DNA of 64,000 nt from Streptomyces sp. DSM 15324 (GCF_001514285.1 NZ_KQ949025.1:623571-687570), one strand, 5' to 3'; counted from the first letter of the stretch, positions 43,103 through 56,515 are shown. The notes: generated by a model not told the origin, from the letters alone. Program-made: numbers and translations.

Positions 43103-43387
43103 TTACTTGGCCTTCTCGAGGATCTCGACGACGCGCCAGCGCTTCGTCGCGGACAGCGGCCGGGTCTCCATCAGGAGGACACGGTCGCCGACACCCGCGG
43201 CGTTCTGCTCGTCGTGCGCCTTGAGCTTGTTCGTACGGCGGATGACCTTGCCGTACAGCGCGTGCTTGACGCGGTCCTCGACGGCGACGACGACGGTCTT
43301 GTCCATCTTGTCGCTGACGACGAGACCCTCACGGGTCTTGCGGAAGCCGCGCGCCTCTGCGTTCTCAGTCACGTTGTTCTCGCTCAT
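43103..43387 (-). CDS. rpsQ: 30S ribosomal protein S17
   Basis: 94 aa. [40 protein letters not shown] and the [15 protein letters not shown] end are S17 features. It overlaps the rpmC stop by one base. Confidence 0.97.
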   Translation of the reverse strand: MSENNVTENAEARGFRKTREGLVVSDKMDKTVVVAVEDRVKHALYGKVIRRTNKLKAHDEQNAAGVGDRVLLMETRPLSATKRWRVVEILEKAK

Positions 43388-43611
43388 CAGGCGTTCTCCA
43401 CCGTTTCGATGCCCAGCTCACGCTCGCGCATCAGGGTGTAGATCCGCGCGATGTCCTTGCGGACCGCCTTCAGACGGCCGTGGTTCTCGAGCTGGCCCGT
43501 CGCCGCCTGGAAGCGGAGGTTGAACAGCTCTTCCTTGGCCTCGCGGAGCTTACCCAGAAGCTCCTCGTTGCCCAGCTCGCGCAGCTCGGACGCCTTGGTG
43601 CCGACCGACAT
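43387..43611 (-). CDS. rpmC: 50S ribosomal protein L29
   Basis: 74 aa from the ATG at 43611 ([20 protein letters not shown]). [24 protein letters not shown] is the L29 core. The ATG shares its A with the rplP stop (TGATG). A GTG immediately before is an alternative. Confidence 0.96.
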   Translation of the reverse strand: MSVGTKASELRELGNEELLGKLREAKEELFNLRFQAATGQLENHGRLKAVRKDIARIYTLMRERELGIETVENA

Positions 43612-44030
43612 CACGCTTCACCTGCCTCGCGCTTGACGATCCGGCACTTCATCGGCAGCTTGTGGGCTGCACGGGTGAGGGCCTCACGGGCGATCTTCTC
43701 GTTCGGGTAGGACAGTTCGAACATGACCCGGCCCGGGTGCACGTTCGCGATCCACCACTCCGGCGAACCCTTACCGGAACCCATGCGGGTCTCGGCAGGC
43801 TTCTTGGTGAGGGGGCGGTCCGGGTAGATGTTGATCCAGACCTTGCCGCCACGCTTGATGTGGCGGGTCATCGCGATACGGGCCGCCTCGATCTGGCGGT
43901 TGGTCACGTACGCCGGCGTGAGGGCCTGAATGCCGTACTCGCCGAACGCGACCGTCGTACCGCCCTTGGCCTCACCACGACGCTTCGGGTGGTGCTGCTT
44001 GCGGTGCTTGACCCTACGGGGGATCAGCAT
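43611..44030 (-). CDS. rplP: 50S ribosomal protein L16
   Basis: 139 aa. [48 protein letters not shown] and [19 protein letters not shown] are L16 signatures. It lies 5 nt after rpsC. Confidence 0.98.
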   Translation of the reverse strand: MLIPRRVKHRKQHHPKRRGEAKGGTTVAFGEYGIQALTPAYVTNRQIEAARIAMTRHIKRGGKVWINIYPDRPLTKKPAETRMGSGKGSPEWWIANVHPGRVMFELSYPNEKIAREALTRAAHKLPMKCRIVKREAGEA

Positions 44031-44035
44031 GTCGG

Positions 44036-44863
44036 TCAGGCCTCCGTTCCGGTGCTCTCAGCCGGAGCGGCGGCGGGAGCCTCGGCCTTGGGGGCCTCGG
44101 CAGCAGCCTGCTGCGGCTTACGACCGCGACCGCCACGCTCGCCACCGCGGCCACCACGGCCGGCGGGACGGTCGGCGCCGCCACGAGCCGGGCGGTTGCC
44201 GGCGCGGGCAGCGGCGTTCTCGGCGCGGACCTCGGCGATGTTCTTGACGTCGCCCTTGTAGATCCAGACCTTCACACCGATGCGGCCGAAGGTCGTCTTG
44301 GCCTCGAAGAAGCCGTAGTCCACGTTCGCGCGGAGCGTGTGCAGGGGCACACGGCCCTCGCGGTAGAACTCCGAGCGGGACATCTCGGCGCCGCCGAGAC
44401 GGCCACCGCACTGGATCTTGATGCCCTTGGCGCCGGCCTTCATGGCGGACTGCATGCTCTTGCGCATGGCCCGACGGAAGGAGACGCGGGAGGAGAGCTG
44501 CTCGGCGACGGCCTGGGCCACCAGCTGAGCGTCCGTCTCCGGGTTCTTGACCTCGAGGATGTTGAGCTGGACCTGCTTCTTGGTCAGCTTCTCCAGGTCG
44601 CCGCGGATACGGTCGGCCTCGGCGCCGCGGCGGCCGATGACGATGCCGGGACGCGCGGTGTGGATGTCCACGCGGACACGGTCACGGGTGCGCTCGATCT
44701 CCACCTTCGAGATGCCGGCGCGCTCCATGCCGGACGTCATCATCCGACGGATGGCGACGTCTTCCTTGACGTAGTCCTTGTACGACTTGTCGGCGTACCA
44801 ACGGGACTTGAAGTCCGTGGTGATGCCGAGCCGGAACCCATGCGGGTTAACCTTCTGGCCCAT
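44036..44863 (-). CDS. rpsC: 30S ribosomal protein S3
   Basis: 275 aa. [20 protein letters not shown], the KH domain with [20 protein letters not shown], and the C-terminal half [22 protein letters not shown]. The last ~65 residues are an Arg/Gly- then Ala/Pro/Glu-rich tail typical of actinobacteria. The start overlaps the rplV stop. Confidence 0.98.
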   Translation of the reverse strand: MGQKVNPHGFRLGITTDFKSRWYADKSYKDYVKEDVAIRRMMTSGMERAGISKVEIERTRDRVRVDIHTARPGIVIGRRGAEADRIRGDLEKLTKKQVQLNILEVKNPETDAQLVAQAVAEQLSSRVSFRRAMRKSMQSAMKAGAKGIKIQCGGRLGGAEMSRSEFYREGRVPLHTLRANVDYGFFEAKTTFGRIGVKVWIYKGDVKNIAEVRAENAAARAGNRPARGGADRPAGRGGRGGERGGRGRKPQQAAAEAPKAEAPAAAPAESTGTEA

Positions 44864-45210
44864 TACCGGGTCCCTTCCTTGCTGCTGACGACCACGGTGA
44901 TGTGGCTGGTCCGCTTGCGGATCCGGTAGGCGCGGCCCTGGGCGCGCGGCCGGAACCGCTTCAGGGTCGGGCCCTCGTCGACGTATGCCTCGCTGATGAC
45001 CAGCGAGGAGGCGTCCGTGTGGTCGTAGTTGTGCGCGGCGTTGGCGATGGCGCTGTCGAGCACCTTGCCGACGGGCACGGAGGCTGCCTGCGGAGCGAAT
45101 CGCAGAACAGCCTGGGCCTCCGTGGCGTCCATGCCACGGATGAGGTCCACCACACGGCGGGCCTTCATGGGCGTGACGCGGATGTACCGCGCCTGGGCCC
45201 TGGCTTCCAT
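44863..45210 (-). CDS. rplV: 50S ribosomal protein L22
   Basis: 115 aa. [20 protein letters not shown], the loop near the exit tunnel, and the conserved [20 protein letters not shown] near the end, the macrolide-relevant hairpin region. No unusual residues are apparent. Confidence 0.97.
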   Translation of the reverse strand: MEARAQARYIRVTPMKARRVVDLIRGMDATEAQAVLRFAPQAASVPVGKVLDSAIANAAHNYDHTDASSLVISEAYVDEGPTLKRFRPRAQGRAYRIRKRTSHITVVVSSKEGTR

Positions 45211-45255
45211 GGTTGTCCCTTCAGAGTTACTTACGTGTCTGAATGCGATCCGCTA

Positions 45256-45537
45256 CTAGCGGCGCTTCGACTTCCGGTCTTCCTTGACGTGACCCCGGAA
45301 GGTGCGCGTCGGCGAGAACTCGCCGAGCTTGTGACCGACCATCGACTCGGTGACGAACACCGGGATGTGGGTCTTGCCGTTGTGCACCGCGAGCGTGTGG
45401 CCGAGCATGGCCGGCACGATCATGGAGCGACGGGACCAGGTCTTGATGACGTTCTTGGTGCCTGCTTCGTTCTGGGCGTCCACCTTCTTGATCAGGTGGT
45501 CGTCGACGAAGGGCCCCTTCTTGAGACTGCGCGGCAT
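45256..45537 (-). CDS. rpsS: 30S ribosomal protein S19
   Basis: 93 aa. [42 protein letters not shown] and [23 protein letters not shown]. Standard S19 length and position between rplB and rplV. Confidence 0.98.
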   Translation of the reverse strand: MPRSLKKGPFVDDHLIKKVDAQNEAGTKNVIKTWSRRSMIVPAMLGHTLAVHNGKTHIPVFVTESMVGHKLGEFSPTRTFRGHVKEDRKSKRR

Positions 45538-45549
45538 CTAAACCCGCTC

Positions 45550-46386
45550 CTAGCGCTTCTTGTTCGTCTTGCGGCGGCGGACGATGTACTTGTTCGAAGC
45601 CTTCTTCGGCGAACGAGTACGACCCTCCTTCTGACCCCACGGGGAGACCGGGTGGCGACCACCGGAGGTCTTGCCCTCACCACCACCGTGCGGGTGGTCG
45701 ACCGGGTTCATCGCGACACCACGGACGGTCGGGCGAACGCCCAGCCAGCGCTTGCGGCCGGCCTTGCCCCAGTTGATGTTGCTCTGCTCGGCGTTGCCGA
45801 CCTCGCCGACCGTGGCGCGGCAGCGCTGGTCGACCAGGCGGATCTCACCGGAAGGCATGCGGAGGTGGGCCATCGAGCCCTCCTTCGCGAGCAGCTGCAC
45901 GGAGGCACCGGCGGAGCGGGCGAACTTGGCGCCGCCACCGGGACGGAGCTCGATCGCGTGGATCGTGGTACCGACCGGGATGTTGCGGAGCGCCAGGTTG
46001 TTGCCCGGCTTGATGTCGGCCCCGGGACCGTTCTCGACGCGGTCACCCTGCTGCAGGTTGCGCGGGGCGAGGATGTAGCGCTTCTCGCCGTCGGCGTAGT
46101 GCAGCAGCGCGATGCGCGCGGTGCGGTTGGGGTCGTACTCGATGTGCGCGACCTTCGCCGGCACGCCGTCCTTGTCGTGACGACGGAAGTCGATCACTCG
46201 GTAGGCGCGCTTGTGTCCGCCACCCTGGTGGCGAACGGTCACACGACCGGCGTTGTTACGGCCGCCCTTGCTGTGCAGGGGGCGGACCAGCGACTTCTCC
46301 GGCGTGGACCGCGTGACCTCGACGAAGTCGGCGACGCTGGACCCACGACGGCCCGGCGTAGTCGGCTTGTACTTGCGGATTCCCAT
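45550..46386 (-). CDS. rplB: 50S ribosomal protein L2
   Basis: 278 aa. [40 protein letters not shown], and the C-terminal [21 protein letters not shown], which includes the conserved His near the peptidyl transferase centre. Confidence 0.98.
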   Translation of the reverse strand: MGIRKYKPTTPGRRGSSVADFVEVTRSTPEKSLVRPLHSKGGRNNAGRVTVRHQGGGHKRAYRVIDFRRHDKDGVPAKVAHIEYDPNRTARIALLHYADGEKRYILAPRNLQQGDRVENGPGADIKPGNNLALRNIPVGTTIHAIELRPGGGAKFARSAGASVQLLAKEGSMAHLRMPSGEIRLVDQRCRATVGEVGNAEQSNINWGKAGRKRWLGVRPTVRGVAMNPVDHPHGGGEGKTSGGRHPVSPWGQKEGRTRSPKKASNKYIVRRRKTNKKR

Positions 46387-46424
46387 TTTTCAGTCCTCGT
46401 CCGATATCGGACGATCCGACCCGC

Positions 46425-46844
46425 TTACGCGGTCGGACCGCCGAAGATGTCGATACGGTCGCCCTCGGCAAGGGTCACGATCGCTCGCTTGGTGGCGGCG
46501 CGCTGACCGAAGCCGGTCTTGGTGCGCTTGCGCTTACCGATGCGGTTGATCGTGTTGACCCCGGTGACCTTGACCGAGAAGACCGCCTGGACGGCCTGCT
46601 TGATCTGGGTCTTGTTGGCGTTCGGGTCGACGATGAACGTGTACTTGTTCTCGTCGAGGAGCGCGTAGCTCTTCTCCGACACGACCGGCTTCAGCAGCAC
46701 GTCACGGGGGTCCGTGTACGCCTTGCTGGGCGCGGTGACGACGGTGTTCTTGCCCTCGGTGGCGTGGCGCTTCGCCTTGGCGACGCGCGCGGCCTTGGCG
46801 GCCTTGGCGGCCTTCGAGGCGATGGAGGGGTGACGGACGGCCAT
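46425..46844 (-). CDS. rplW: 50S ribosomal protein L23
   Basis: 139 aa from the ATG overlapping the rplD stop. The core begins near residue 45 ([20 protein letters not shown]) and continues [19 protein letters not shown]. The first ~40 residues are an Ala/Lys-rich basic extension ([20 protein letters not shown]). L23 borders the exit tunnel and is the docking site for trigger factor and SRP. Confidence 0.96.
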   Translation of the reverse strand: MAVRHPSIASKAAKAAKAARVAKAKRHATEGKNTVVTAPSKAYTDPRDVLLKPVVSEKSYALLDENKYTFIVDPNANKTQIKQAVQAVFSVKVTGVNTINRIGKRKRTKTGFGQRAATKRAIVTLAEGDRIDIFGGPTA

Positions 46845-47497
46845 CAGACCTCAGTCCCTTCGGTGTCGTTGGCCTTCGGGCCGGCGACGAAGGACTCGAG
46901 AGCGGCCTGGGTGAAGACCACGTCGTCCGAGACGATCACGTCGTACGTGTTCAGCTGGCCCGGCTCCAGGATGTGCACCTGGGGCAGGTTGCGGGCGGAC
47001 AGCCACGCGGCCTCGTCGCTGCGCTCGGCGACGAGCAGCAGGTTCTTGCGCTCGCTGATCTTGCCGAACAGCGTCTTCGCGGCCTTGGTGGAGATGTCGC
47101 CGTCGACCACGCCGGTGACGACGTGGATGCGGTTGTGGCGGGCCCGGTCGGTGAGGGCGTGACGCAGGGCGGCAGCCTTCATCTTCTTGGGGGTCCGCTG
47201 CGAGTAGTCGCGCGGCACGGGGCCGTGCACGACGCCACCGCCGGCGAACTGGGGCGCGCGGGTCGAGCCCTGACGGGCGCGGCCGGTGCCCTTCTGGCGG
47301 TAAGGCTTCTTGCCACCACCACGGACTTCGCCACGGGTCTTGGTCTTGTGCGTGCCCTGGCGGGCAGCCGCGTTCTGCGCGACGACGACCTGGTGGATCA
47401 GCGGGATGCTGACCTTCTCCACGCCGAAGATCTCCGCGGGGAGCTCGACGCTACCGGTCTTCTCGCCGGCAGGCGAAAGGATGTCAACAGTGCTCAT
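46844..47497 (-). CDS. rplD: 50S ribosomal protein L4
   Basis: 217 aa. [33 protein letters not shown] is the conserved loop that reaches the exit tunnel. In E. coli L4 autoregulates the S10 operon; no equivalent leader structure can be claimed here. The stop is shared by one base with rplW. Confidence 0.98.
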   Translation of the reverse strand: MSTVDILSPAGEKTGSVELPAEIFGVEKVSIPLIHQVVVAQNAAARQGTHKTKTRGEVRGGGKKPYRQKGTGRARQGSTRAPQFAGGGVVHGPVPRDYSQRTPKKMKAAALRHALTDRARHNRIHVVTGVVDGDISTKAAKTLFGKISERKNLLLVAERSDEAAWLSARNLPQVHILEPGQLNTYDVIVSDDVVFTQAALESFVAGPKANDTEGTEV

Positions 47498-47505
47498 CGG
47501 TTACC

Positions 47506-48150
47506 TCAGGCCCCCTTGGCCGCGGTGCGGACCAGGACGAGGCCGCCGTTCGGACCGGGGACAGCGCCCTTGATGAGCAGCAGACCCTTCTCCGCGTCAA
47601 CGGCGTGGACGGTCAGGTTCTGGGTGGTGACACGCTCGTTGCCCATGCGACCCGCCATGCGGAGGCCCTTGAACACGCGGCCCGGGGTGGCGCAGCCACC
47701 GATGGAACCGGGCGAGCGGTGCTTGCGCTGGGTGCCGTGACCGGCGCCGAGGCCCTTGAAGTTGTGACGCTTCATGACACCGGCGAAGCCCTTGCCCTTG
47801 CTCTTGCCGGTCACGTCGACCTTGATGCCGGCCTCGAACACCTCAGCGGTGATCTCCTGGCCGAGGGTGTACTCGCTGGCGTCAGCGGTACGGATCTCGA
47901 CGAGGTGGCGGCGGGGAGTGACGTCGGCCTTGGCGAAGTGGCCCTTGAGGGGCTTGTTCACCTTGCGCGGGTCGATCTCGCCGAAGGCGATCTGGACGGA
48001 CTCGTAGCCGTCCGCGTCGTTCGTACGGACCTGGGTCACGACGTTCGGGCCGGCCTTGACGACGGTGACCGGAACAACACGGTTGTTCTCGTCCCACACC
48101 TGCGTCATGCCGAGCTTCTCGCCCAGGATGCCCTTGATCTGCTTAGCCAT
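47506..48150 (-). CDS. rplC: 50S ribosomal protein L3
   Basis: 214 aa. [44 protein letters not shown] and the [20 protein letters not shown] segment near the peptidyl transferase centre. It follows rpsJ by 17 nt. Confidence 0.98.
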   Translation of the reverse strand: MAKQIKGILGEKLGMTQVWDENNRVVPVTVVKAGPNVVTQVRTNDADGYESVQIAFGEIDPRKVNKPLKGHFAKADVTPRRHLVEIRTADASEYTLGQEITAEVFEAGIKVDVTGKSKGKGFAGVMKRHNFKGLGAGHGTQRKHRSPGSIGGCATPGRVFKGLRMAGRMGNERVTTQNLTVHAVDAEKGLLLIKGAVPGPNGGLVLVRTAAKGA

Positions 48151-48167
48151 TCTCAGATCACCGACCC

Positions 48168-48476
48168 TCAGAGCTTGATCTCGATGTCGACACCGGCCGG
48201 GAGGTCGAGTCGCATCAGAGAGTCAACGGTCTTGGGCGTCGGGTCGAGGATGTCGATCAGGCGCTTGTGCGTGCGCATCTCGAAGTGCTCGCGCGAGTCC
48301 TTGTACTTGTGCGGCGACTTGATGACGCAGTACACGTTCTTCTCAGTGGGCAGCGGCACCGGGCCCGCGACCGACGCACCAGTGCGGGTCACCGTCTCGA
48401 CGATCTTCTTCGCCGAGGAGTCGATGACCTCGTGGTCGTAGGCCTTGAGCCGGATGCGGATCTTCTGTCCCGCCAT
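48168..48476 (-). CDS. rpsJ: 30S ribosomal protein S10
   Basis: 102 aa. [40 protein letters not shown] and the C-terminal [21 protein letters not shown]. First gene of the S10 operon, with a leader of about 330 nt if the promoter at 48813-48843 is right. Confidence 0.98.
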   Translation of the reverse strand: MAGQKIRIRLKAYDHEVIDSSAKKIVETVTRTGASVAGPVPLPTEKNVYCVIKSPHKYKDSREHFEMRTHKRLIDILDPTPKTVDSLMRLDLPAGVDIEIKL

Positions 48477-48532
48477 GGCTACTCAGTAGTCCTTTGTCTT
48501 CTTACGCTCTGGAGCCCGACGGCTTCCTTTTC

Positions 48533-48559
48533 CTCCGACCCACGCGGTCGGGCGTGTCG
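48533..48559 (-). promoter_or_regulatory. leader stem-loop shared by the S10 and str operons (copy 1)
   Basis: 27 nt, 26 identical to 56489-56515. In the transcript CCGACC pairs with GGTCGG around a 5-nt loop. The motif ends 57 nt before the rpsJ start, against 49 nt before rpsL in the other copy. Conservation of sequence and distance ahead of two ribosomal operons suggests a shared control element. Confidence 0.65.
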
Positions 48560-48812
48560 CGCTCCCGCTGACAAAGATGTCCCTTGTTCGAACATCCCTA
48601 CGGGAATGCACACGGCCCTTCCGGTACCGCAGGCCGGGGGCGGAAGGCCCACCGGGCGCCTGGCCGTCGCCGCACCGCGCTTCCCGAAAGATTCCCGTAC
48701 GTCCGCCCCAGCGCTGCCGTGAGGCAGTTAGGGCGACGAGTACTGTGGGACTCGCTTCCGGTCCTCCCGGCGGGAGGCGCACAGCATCAACACTCGACCG
48801 AGCAACCCCGCT

Positions 48813-48843
48813 AGTCTGCCATACGGGGCAGGGCCTCCGCCAA
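48813..48843 (-). promoter_or_regulatory. weak candidate promoter for the S10 operon
   Basis: Minus strand: TTGGCG (48843-48838), a 19-nt spacer and CAGACT (48818-48813). Spacer and -10 are both off-consensus. Confidence 0.3.
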
Positions 48844-48951
48844 TCGAGCCGGAGAGAATACCCCGGACGTGACGCAGGTCAAACCAAGCGGGCCGCCCGC
48901 CCCGGCGATGTCCTTACACTCCCCTTACATTCCGACCAGGGGGGCTGGATC

Positions 48952-50973
48952 ATGACATCGGCATCGCCACCGCACGGATCACCGCACAGATCACCGAGCC
49001 GGGCCCGCGGACGGGCCGCACGCGCCGCCGTCGTAGCCGGTGCGGCGACCCTGCTGCTCGCCCTCGTGCCCGTGCCGGCCCAGGCGCACCGGGACGGCTG
49101 CCACCGCTGGCACTCCTGCCCGTCGGACACGGGTTCGTACGTCTGCGGCGATCTCGGCTACGACACCTACTGCGGCGGGACGGGCGACAGCGGTACGTCG
49201 TCGTCCGCGGCGGCGGACCTCACCGCGCCGCGCCGCCCGAAGGTGGTCCGGCCGCACGCGGGCCGGGGCGGCAGGGTCGGCCTGACGGTCACGGCGGAGC
49301 GGGGGTCCCGCATCGAGGTCGCCGAGACGGACGAGTACGGCGAACCCGGCGACATCGTCGCGAAGGCCACCGCGACCGGCGGCGCCCAGACCATCGACTT
49401 CACCGCCGCGAGCGGCTCGCACACCTACACCGTCACGGCCACCGACGCCGCCGACAACACCAGCGATCCGGTCGAGGCGTTCACGCTCGATGTCGACGCG
49501 GAGGCCCCGGCCGTCAGCGGCTTCACCGTGGGTGCGGCCGACGCGGCGACCGCGAGCTCCGCGGTGGCCTTCACCTCGGAGGACGGAGCCGCGTACAGGC
49601 TGACCGTCGTCGGCCGCGAGGAGGCGTTCGCCGGCACTGTCGGGGACGGCACGGACGTCCTGCTCACGCTCCCGGACGGCGACTACACGGTCCGGCTGGC
49701 GGTGACGGACGAGGCGGGCAACGTCGGCCGTGCGGAGCGGAAGCTCCATGTGGAGCTGGCGGAGCTGGTCCCCCGGGTCGGCGCCGAGCACCGGCGCGGC
49801 TCGGGCGACGTCCGGTACACGATCACCGCTCCCCCACACGCCGAGGGCACCCTCACCGCCGACGACGGGGTGGCGCACGCCTTCACCGCGGACGACAGGG
49901 GTGCGGCCACGGTGGACCTGCGACTGGCGGACGGACACCACGCGGCCCCCGTCGTCACCGTCACCGACGCCTACGGGCGCACCGGCCGCGCCACGGGCGA
50001 GGACCTGACCGTCGACACGGTCGCCCCCGCGCTGAAGGTCGTCTCCGACCGCGAGAGCGCGTCCCACGGGGAGCTGGCCCTGGCGGTCACCACCGAGGCC
50101 GGCGCCGAGGTGCGGGTGGCCTACGGCTCGGCCGCCGCCCGCAGGGCCTTCACCTCCACCGGGAAGCCGGGCTCCGTGACCCGGGCCCTGGAGCCGGGCA
50201 GCTACTCGGTCACGGTCGTCGCCGAGGACGCGTACGGCAACACGACCTCCCGACGGCTCACCGTCGCCGTGGACGACCGCTGGACGGCCGGTGACTGGCT
50301 CGCGCTGCTGCTGAAGGCCGTCCTCCTGCTCCTGCTCCTCGCGGCCGCCGCCTACGTCCACCGCCGCGGCCGTCCGGCCCGTGCGGCGCGCCGGGCCGCG
50401 CGGGCGGCCGCGGCCTATGAGGGCCTGCTGCGCGACTGGGAGCAGGAGCGGGAGCGGCTCGTCGAACTCGCCGAGTTCGCTGCGGAATTGGGGGAAGAGG
50501 AGGAGTCCTCCGGGCGCTGGCTCGCCGAGTGGGGCAGGCGCCGGCGGGACGAGTCGGTGTGGTGGGTGACCGACGCGGATCTGGTGCAGCCCGACGGCAC
50601 CGGCCAGGCGGGTGCCGCTCGTGACTCCGGAACGCTGGTGATCACCGCGCAGCGCGTGCTGTTCTGCGGCAGGAACCGGCGCGAGTGGCTCTTCTCGAAG
50701 CTGGAGCAGGTCCAACACCTGGGTGAGGACACCACGTTGATGCGGGTGGGCAACCGCTCCAACCTCTCGGGGGTCCGCTACCGCCGCGACCCGGTGCGCA
50801 CGCGGCTCGCGATCGAGGCCGCCCTCGCGGACGCCCCCAGCGGGCCGGCTCCCGAGCTGGGGACGGGGCGGGGTGCGCTACTGCGGCGGGTGCGGGCGGC
50901 GGTCGCCGCGCACGACGCCCGCCGGCCGGCTGGCCCGGGGCCTCGCCCGGAACGGACGCCGGCCCCCGTGTGA
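48952..50973 (+). CDS. receptor-like surface protein: signal peptide, Ig-like repeats, one TM helix, intracellular coiled coil and PH/GRAM-like domain
   Basis: 673 aa. The signal peptide (~15-45, RAAVVAGAATLLLALVPVPA) ends AQA. A Cys/His-rich motif follows (HRDGCHRWHSCPSDTGSYVC). Residues ~85-435 hold three to four Ig/FN3-like repeats with YTVTATDAADNTS, YTVRLAVTDEAGNV and YSVTVVAEDAYGNTTS strands. One helix at ~450-470 (LLLKAVLLLLLLAAAAYV) is followed by a basic stop-transfer. Inside: an Ala/Glu-rich coiled coil (LLRDWEQERERLVELAEFAA) and a beta-rich region (SGTLVITAQRVLFCGRNRRE, WLFSKLEQVQHLG) resembling a PH/GRAM fold. No enzymatic motif. Convergent with a secreted protein gene. Confidence 0.78.
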   Translation: MTSASPPHGSPHRSPSRARGRAARAAVVAGAATLLLALVPVPAQAHRDGCHRWHSCPSDTGSYVCGDLGYDTYCGGTGDSGTSSSAAADLTAPRRPKVVRPHAGRGGRVGLTVTAERGSRIEVAETDEYGEPGDIVAKATATGGAQTIDFTAASGSHTYTVTATDAADNTSDPVEAFTLDVDAEAPAVSGFTVGAADAATASSAVAFTSEDGAAYRLTVVGREEAFAGTVGDGTDVLLTLPDGDYTVRLAVTDEAGNVGRAERKLHVELAELVPRVGAEHRRGSGDVRYTITAPPHAEGTLTADDGVAHAFTADDRGAATVDLRLADGHHAAPVVTVTDAYGRTGRATGEDLTVDTVAPALKVVSDRESASHGELALAVTTEAGAEVRVAYGSAAARRAFTSTGKPGSVTRALEPGSYSVTVVAEDAYGNTTSRRLTVAVDDRWTAGDWLALLLKAVLLLLLLAAAAYVHRRGRPARAARRAARAAAAYEGLLRDWEQERERLVELAEFAAELGEEEESSGRWLAEWGRRRRDESVWWVTDADLVQPDGTGQAGAARDSGTLVITAQRVLFCGRNRREWLFSKLEQVQHLGEDTTLMRVGNRSNLSGVRYRRDPVRTRLAIEAALADAPSGPAPELGTGRGALLRRVRAAVAAHDARRPAGPGPRPERTPAPV

Positions 50974-50988
50974 GCGGCGCCGAGCCCG

Positions 50989-51816
50989 TCAGCGCACGTC
51001 GACGGCGTCGGCCGCGCCGGCCGCGGTGCCGGTCGTGGTGTTGCCGTTGTACACCCAGCGGAAGGAGCCGTCGACGGAGGCGGTGACCGTCGTCCTGAGG
51101 GCTCCGGTGCTGCCGGAGGTGACCTTCTTGACCGTCTTGAAGGTGTCGGTGCCCGCCGCGCGGAACTGGAGACTCACGGTCCGGCCGCCGTAGCCGTCGT
51201 ACTTCTTGGTGCTCCAGTTCGCCCGGGTCAGCTTGCCGGCGACGGTGATCGCCCTGCCCTTGGTCACCGGCTCCGGCGCGGCGTCGGCGGCGGTGAGCTT
51301 GGCCGACCTCCTGAGCGCGACGGTCAGGGACCTCGTCTCGCGCTCCGCGGTCTTGAGGCCGCCGCCGGCCTTGAACAGGCGGAGCGAGACCGCGACCTTC
51401 CATGTGGTGGCGTCGGCGTTGGAGTCGACGTGGTCCTTGGTCGGATCCGGGTCGATGTAGAGGTCGCCCTCGCAGTGGGCCCTCTTCGCGCTCTGCTCGT
51501 AGCAGGTGTAGCCGCCCGGCCCGATGTAGTTGTCCCCGGTGTCGGCCGCCGTCCTCAGGTCGCCCCGGTAGAGGAACGGAAACGCGTCGTAGCGGAAGGG
51601 GTCCGCCGTGCTGTACCCGGACGGCAGGGTGATGTCGAAGCTCAGCGGCGGCTCCACCACCTTCGACGTGCCGACCACGATCGGCTTGCCGTCGTTGACG
51701 ACGATGTTCGACACGGTGATGCCCGTGTCCGCCGCGTGAGCCTCCGGCGCGCCCAGCACCGAGAGTCCCAGCACGCCCGCGAGCAGGGTCACCGCGGCGG
51801 TTCTGCCTGTTCTCAT
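50989..51816 (-). CDS. secreted hypothetical protein
   Basis: 275 aa from the ATG at 51816. The signal peptide (TAAVTLLAGVLGLSVLGAPE AHA) has a clear AHA-A cleavage site. The mature part has a DITLPSGYSTADPFRYDAFP region with a Cys pair (YTCYEQ, AHCEGD) and an Asp-rich stretch (YIDPDPTKDHVDSNADATTW) that could bind calcium (inference). A beta-rich second half follows (ITVAGKLTRANWSTKKYDGY, VDGSFRWVYNGNTTT), resembling Ig-like modules of other Streptomyces secreted proteins. Unknown family. It ends 15 nt from the convergent receptor-like gene. Confidence 0.78.
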   Translation of the reverse strand: MRTGRTAAVTLLAGVLGLSVLGAPEAHAADTGITVSNIVVNDGKPIVVGTSKVVEPPLSFDITLPSGYSTADPFRYDAFPFLYRGDLRTAADTGDNYIGPGGYTCYEQSAKRAHCEGDLYIDPDPTKDHVDSNADATTWKVAVSLRLFKAGGGLKTAERETRSLTVALRRSAKLTAADAAPEPVTKGRAITVAGKLTRANWSTKKYDGYGGRTVSLQFRAAGTDTFKTVKKVTSGSTGALRTTVTASVDGSFRWVYNGNTTTGTAAGAADAVDVR

Positions 51817-52065
51817 TCACACCTTCCGAGGGGGGAGAGACGAAGATCGGCAGACTAGCGCCCGCGTCTCACGCCTGCTCACGCGCCCTCCTGAACGCCA
51901 CGTCCGGGCCCCTCTTCACCGCCCCGCCACCGGCCGCTCCACCCCCGCACACTGCGCACTCGACCGAAAGGCGGCGACCGGGCATGCGAAAGGGCCCGTA
52001 CGACCGGAGTCGTACGGGCCCCTTCAGAGGCTCAGCTCAGGCTGTGCCACCGATCAGGCGCAAGA
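51817..52065. other. intergenic region downstream of tuf
   Basis: 249 nt. It contains the tuf terminator (51990-52024) and, nearer 51817, should hold the promoter of the secreted protein gene. Nothing else is recognisable. Confidence 0.5.
51990..52024 (-). terminator. intrinsic terminator after tuf
   Basis: GGGCCCGTACGAC (51992-52004) pairs perfectly with 52009-52021 across a 4-nt loop; a short TTTC follows on the minus strand. It ends the str operon. Confidence 0.85.
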
Positions 52066-53259
<1,194 letters not shown>

Positions 53260-53388
53260 TGGGGTCCTCCTGTGGAGTGTGCTGTACGCCTTGGTTCATC
53301 GGCGCCAGGTGATCTTTGCTGTTAAGTCCCGGGCCCCGGGTCATTCCGCCACGAATGCGGAGGAACGACCCGCGAGGCTCCGGGGTCA

Positions 53389-53418
53389 AGCCTAAAGCGT
53401 GTGCGCGCGGTGCGTTAA
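53389..53418 (-). promoter_or_regulatory. candidate tuf promoter in the fusA-tuf gap
   Basis: Minus strand: TTAACG (53418-53413), an 18-nt spacer and TAGGCT (53394-53389), a good Streptomyces -10. An 11-bp direct repeat, GCGGTGCGTTA, occurs at 53407-53417 and 53421-53431; the second copy covers the fusA stop codon. A dedicated tuf1 promoter in this gap is known from Streptomyces. Confidence 0.55.
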
Positions 53419-53428
53419 ACGCGGTGCG

Positions 53429-55555
<2,127 letters not shown>

Positions 55556-55594
55556 AAGGCTTCAGTCTTCTCTCGGTCTCGATGTGGGTAGCGA

Positions 55595-56065
55595 CTACCA
55601 GCGGTAGTGCGCGAAGGCCTTGTTGGACTCGGCCATCTTGTGGGTGTCCTCGCGCTTCTTCACAGCGGCGCCGAGGCCGTTGGACGCGTCGAGAAGCTCG
55701 TTGAGCAGGCGCTCGGTCATGGTCTTCTCGCGACGGGCGCGGGAGTAGCCGACGAGCCAGCGCAGCGCCAGGGTGCTCGCGCGGCCGGGCTTGACCTCGA
55801 CCGGGACCTGGTAGGTCGCGCCACCGACACGGCGGGACTTGACCTCGATGGTCGGCTTGATGTTCTCGAGAGCGCGCTTCAGCGTGATGACCGGGTCGTT
55901 GCCGGTCTTCTCGCGCAGGCCCTCCATGGCGCCGTAGACGATGCGCTCGGCGGTGGAGCGCTTGCCGTTCAGCAGCACCTTGTTGATGAGCGACGTGACA
56001 AGAGGAGAACCGTAGACCGGGTCGATGATGACCGGGCGCTTCGGGGCGGGGCCCTTACGAGGCAT
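55595..56065 (-). CDS. rpsG: 30S ribosomal protein S7
   Basis: 156 aa. [40 protein letters not shown] and the [23 protein letters not shown] segment. It follows rpsL by 3 nt. S7 autoregulates str in E. coli; no such site could be shown here. Confidence 0.98.
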   Translation of the reverse strand: MPRKGPAPKRPVIIDPVYGSPLVTSLINKVLLNGKRSTAERIVYGAMEGLREKTGNDPVITLKRALENIKPTIEVKSRRVGGATYQVPVEVKPGRASTLALRWLVGYSRARREKTMTERLLNELLDASNGLGAAVKKREDTHKMAESNKAFAHYRW

Positions 56066-56068
56066 TTC

Positions 56069-56440
56069 TTACTTCTCCTTCTTGGCGCCGTAGCGGCTGC
56101 GGGCCTGCTTGCGGTTCTTGACACCCTGGGTGTCGAGGGAACCGCGGATGATCTTGTAGCGAACACCCGGCAGGTCCTTCACACGGCCACCGCGCACGAG
56201 CACGATGGAGTGCTCCTGCAGGTTGTGTCCCTCACCCGGAATGTAAGCGGTGACCTCGATCCCGCTGGTCAGACGCACACGCGCGACCTTACGCAGGGCC
56301 GAGTTCGGCTTCTTCGGGGTGGTCGTGAACACACGCGTGCAGACGCCGCGGCGCTGAGGGGAACCCTCGAGTGCGGGCGTCTTGTTCTTCTCGACCTTGT
56401 CCTGCCGGCCCTTACGGACCAGCTGCTGGATCGTAGGCAC
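56069..56440 (-). CDS. rpsL: 30S ribosomal protein S12
   Basis: 123 aa from a [23 protein letters not shown] contains Lys43 and [17 protein letters not shown] contains Lys88, both the streptomycin-sensitive wild-type residues. First gene of the str operon, with a leader of about 190 nt from the promoter at 56635-56663. Confidence 0.98.
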   Translation of the reverse strand: MPTIQQLVRKGRQDKVEKNKTPALEGSPQRRGVCTRVFTTTPKKPNSALRKVARVRLTSGIEVTAYIPGEGHNLQEHSIVLVRGGRVKDLPGVRYKIIRGSLDTQGVKNRKQARSRYGAKKEK

Positions 56441-56488
56441 TACTTCTCCGGTTTCTGTGTGCCGATGAGTACAGCTAACCTGGAACTT

Positions 56489-56515
56489 CTCCGACCCACG
56501 CGGTCGGGTGTGTCG
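56489..56515 (-). promoter_or_regulatory. leader stem-loop shared by the S10 and str operons (copy 2)
   Basis: 27 nt matching 48533-48559 at 26 positions. In RNA, CCGACC and GGTCGG form the stem. It ends 49 nt upstream of the rpsL start and lies well downstream of the predicted promoter, so it is transcribed. Confidence 0.7.

Larger units (their letters stand above)
48477..48951. promoter_or_regulatory. long divergent region upstream of the S10 operon
   Basis: 475 nt with no gene I can support. It contains the conserved stem-loop at 48533-48559, shared with the rpsL leader, and a weak promoter candidate at 48813-48843. The plus-strand gene at 48952 needs its own promoter here; repeated CTTACA (48914 and 48924 area) is noted but not assigned. 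Confidence 0.5.

Noticed and set aside
48577..48951. In-frame upstream extension of the receptor-like gene into the S10 leader region
   Set aside because: The frame stays open, but the ATG at 48952 begins a normal signal peptide. Upstream residues are Arg/Pro-rich with no good start and would bury the signal sequence.
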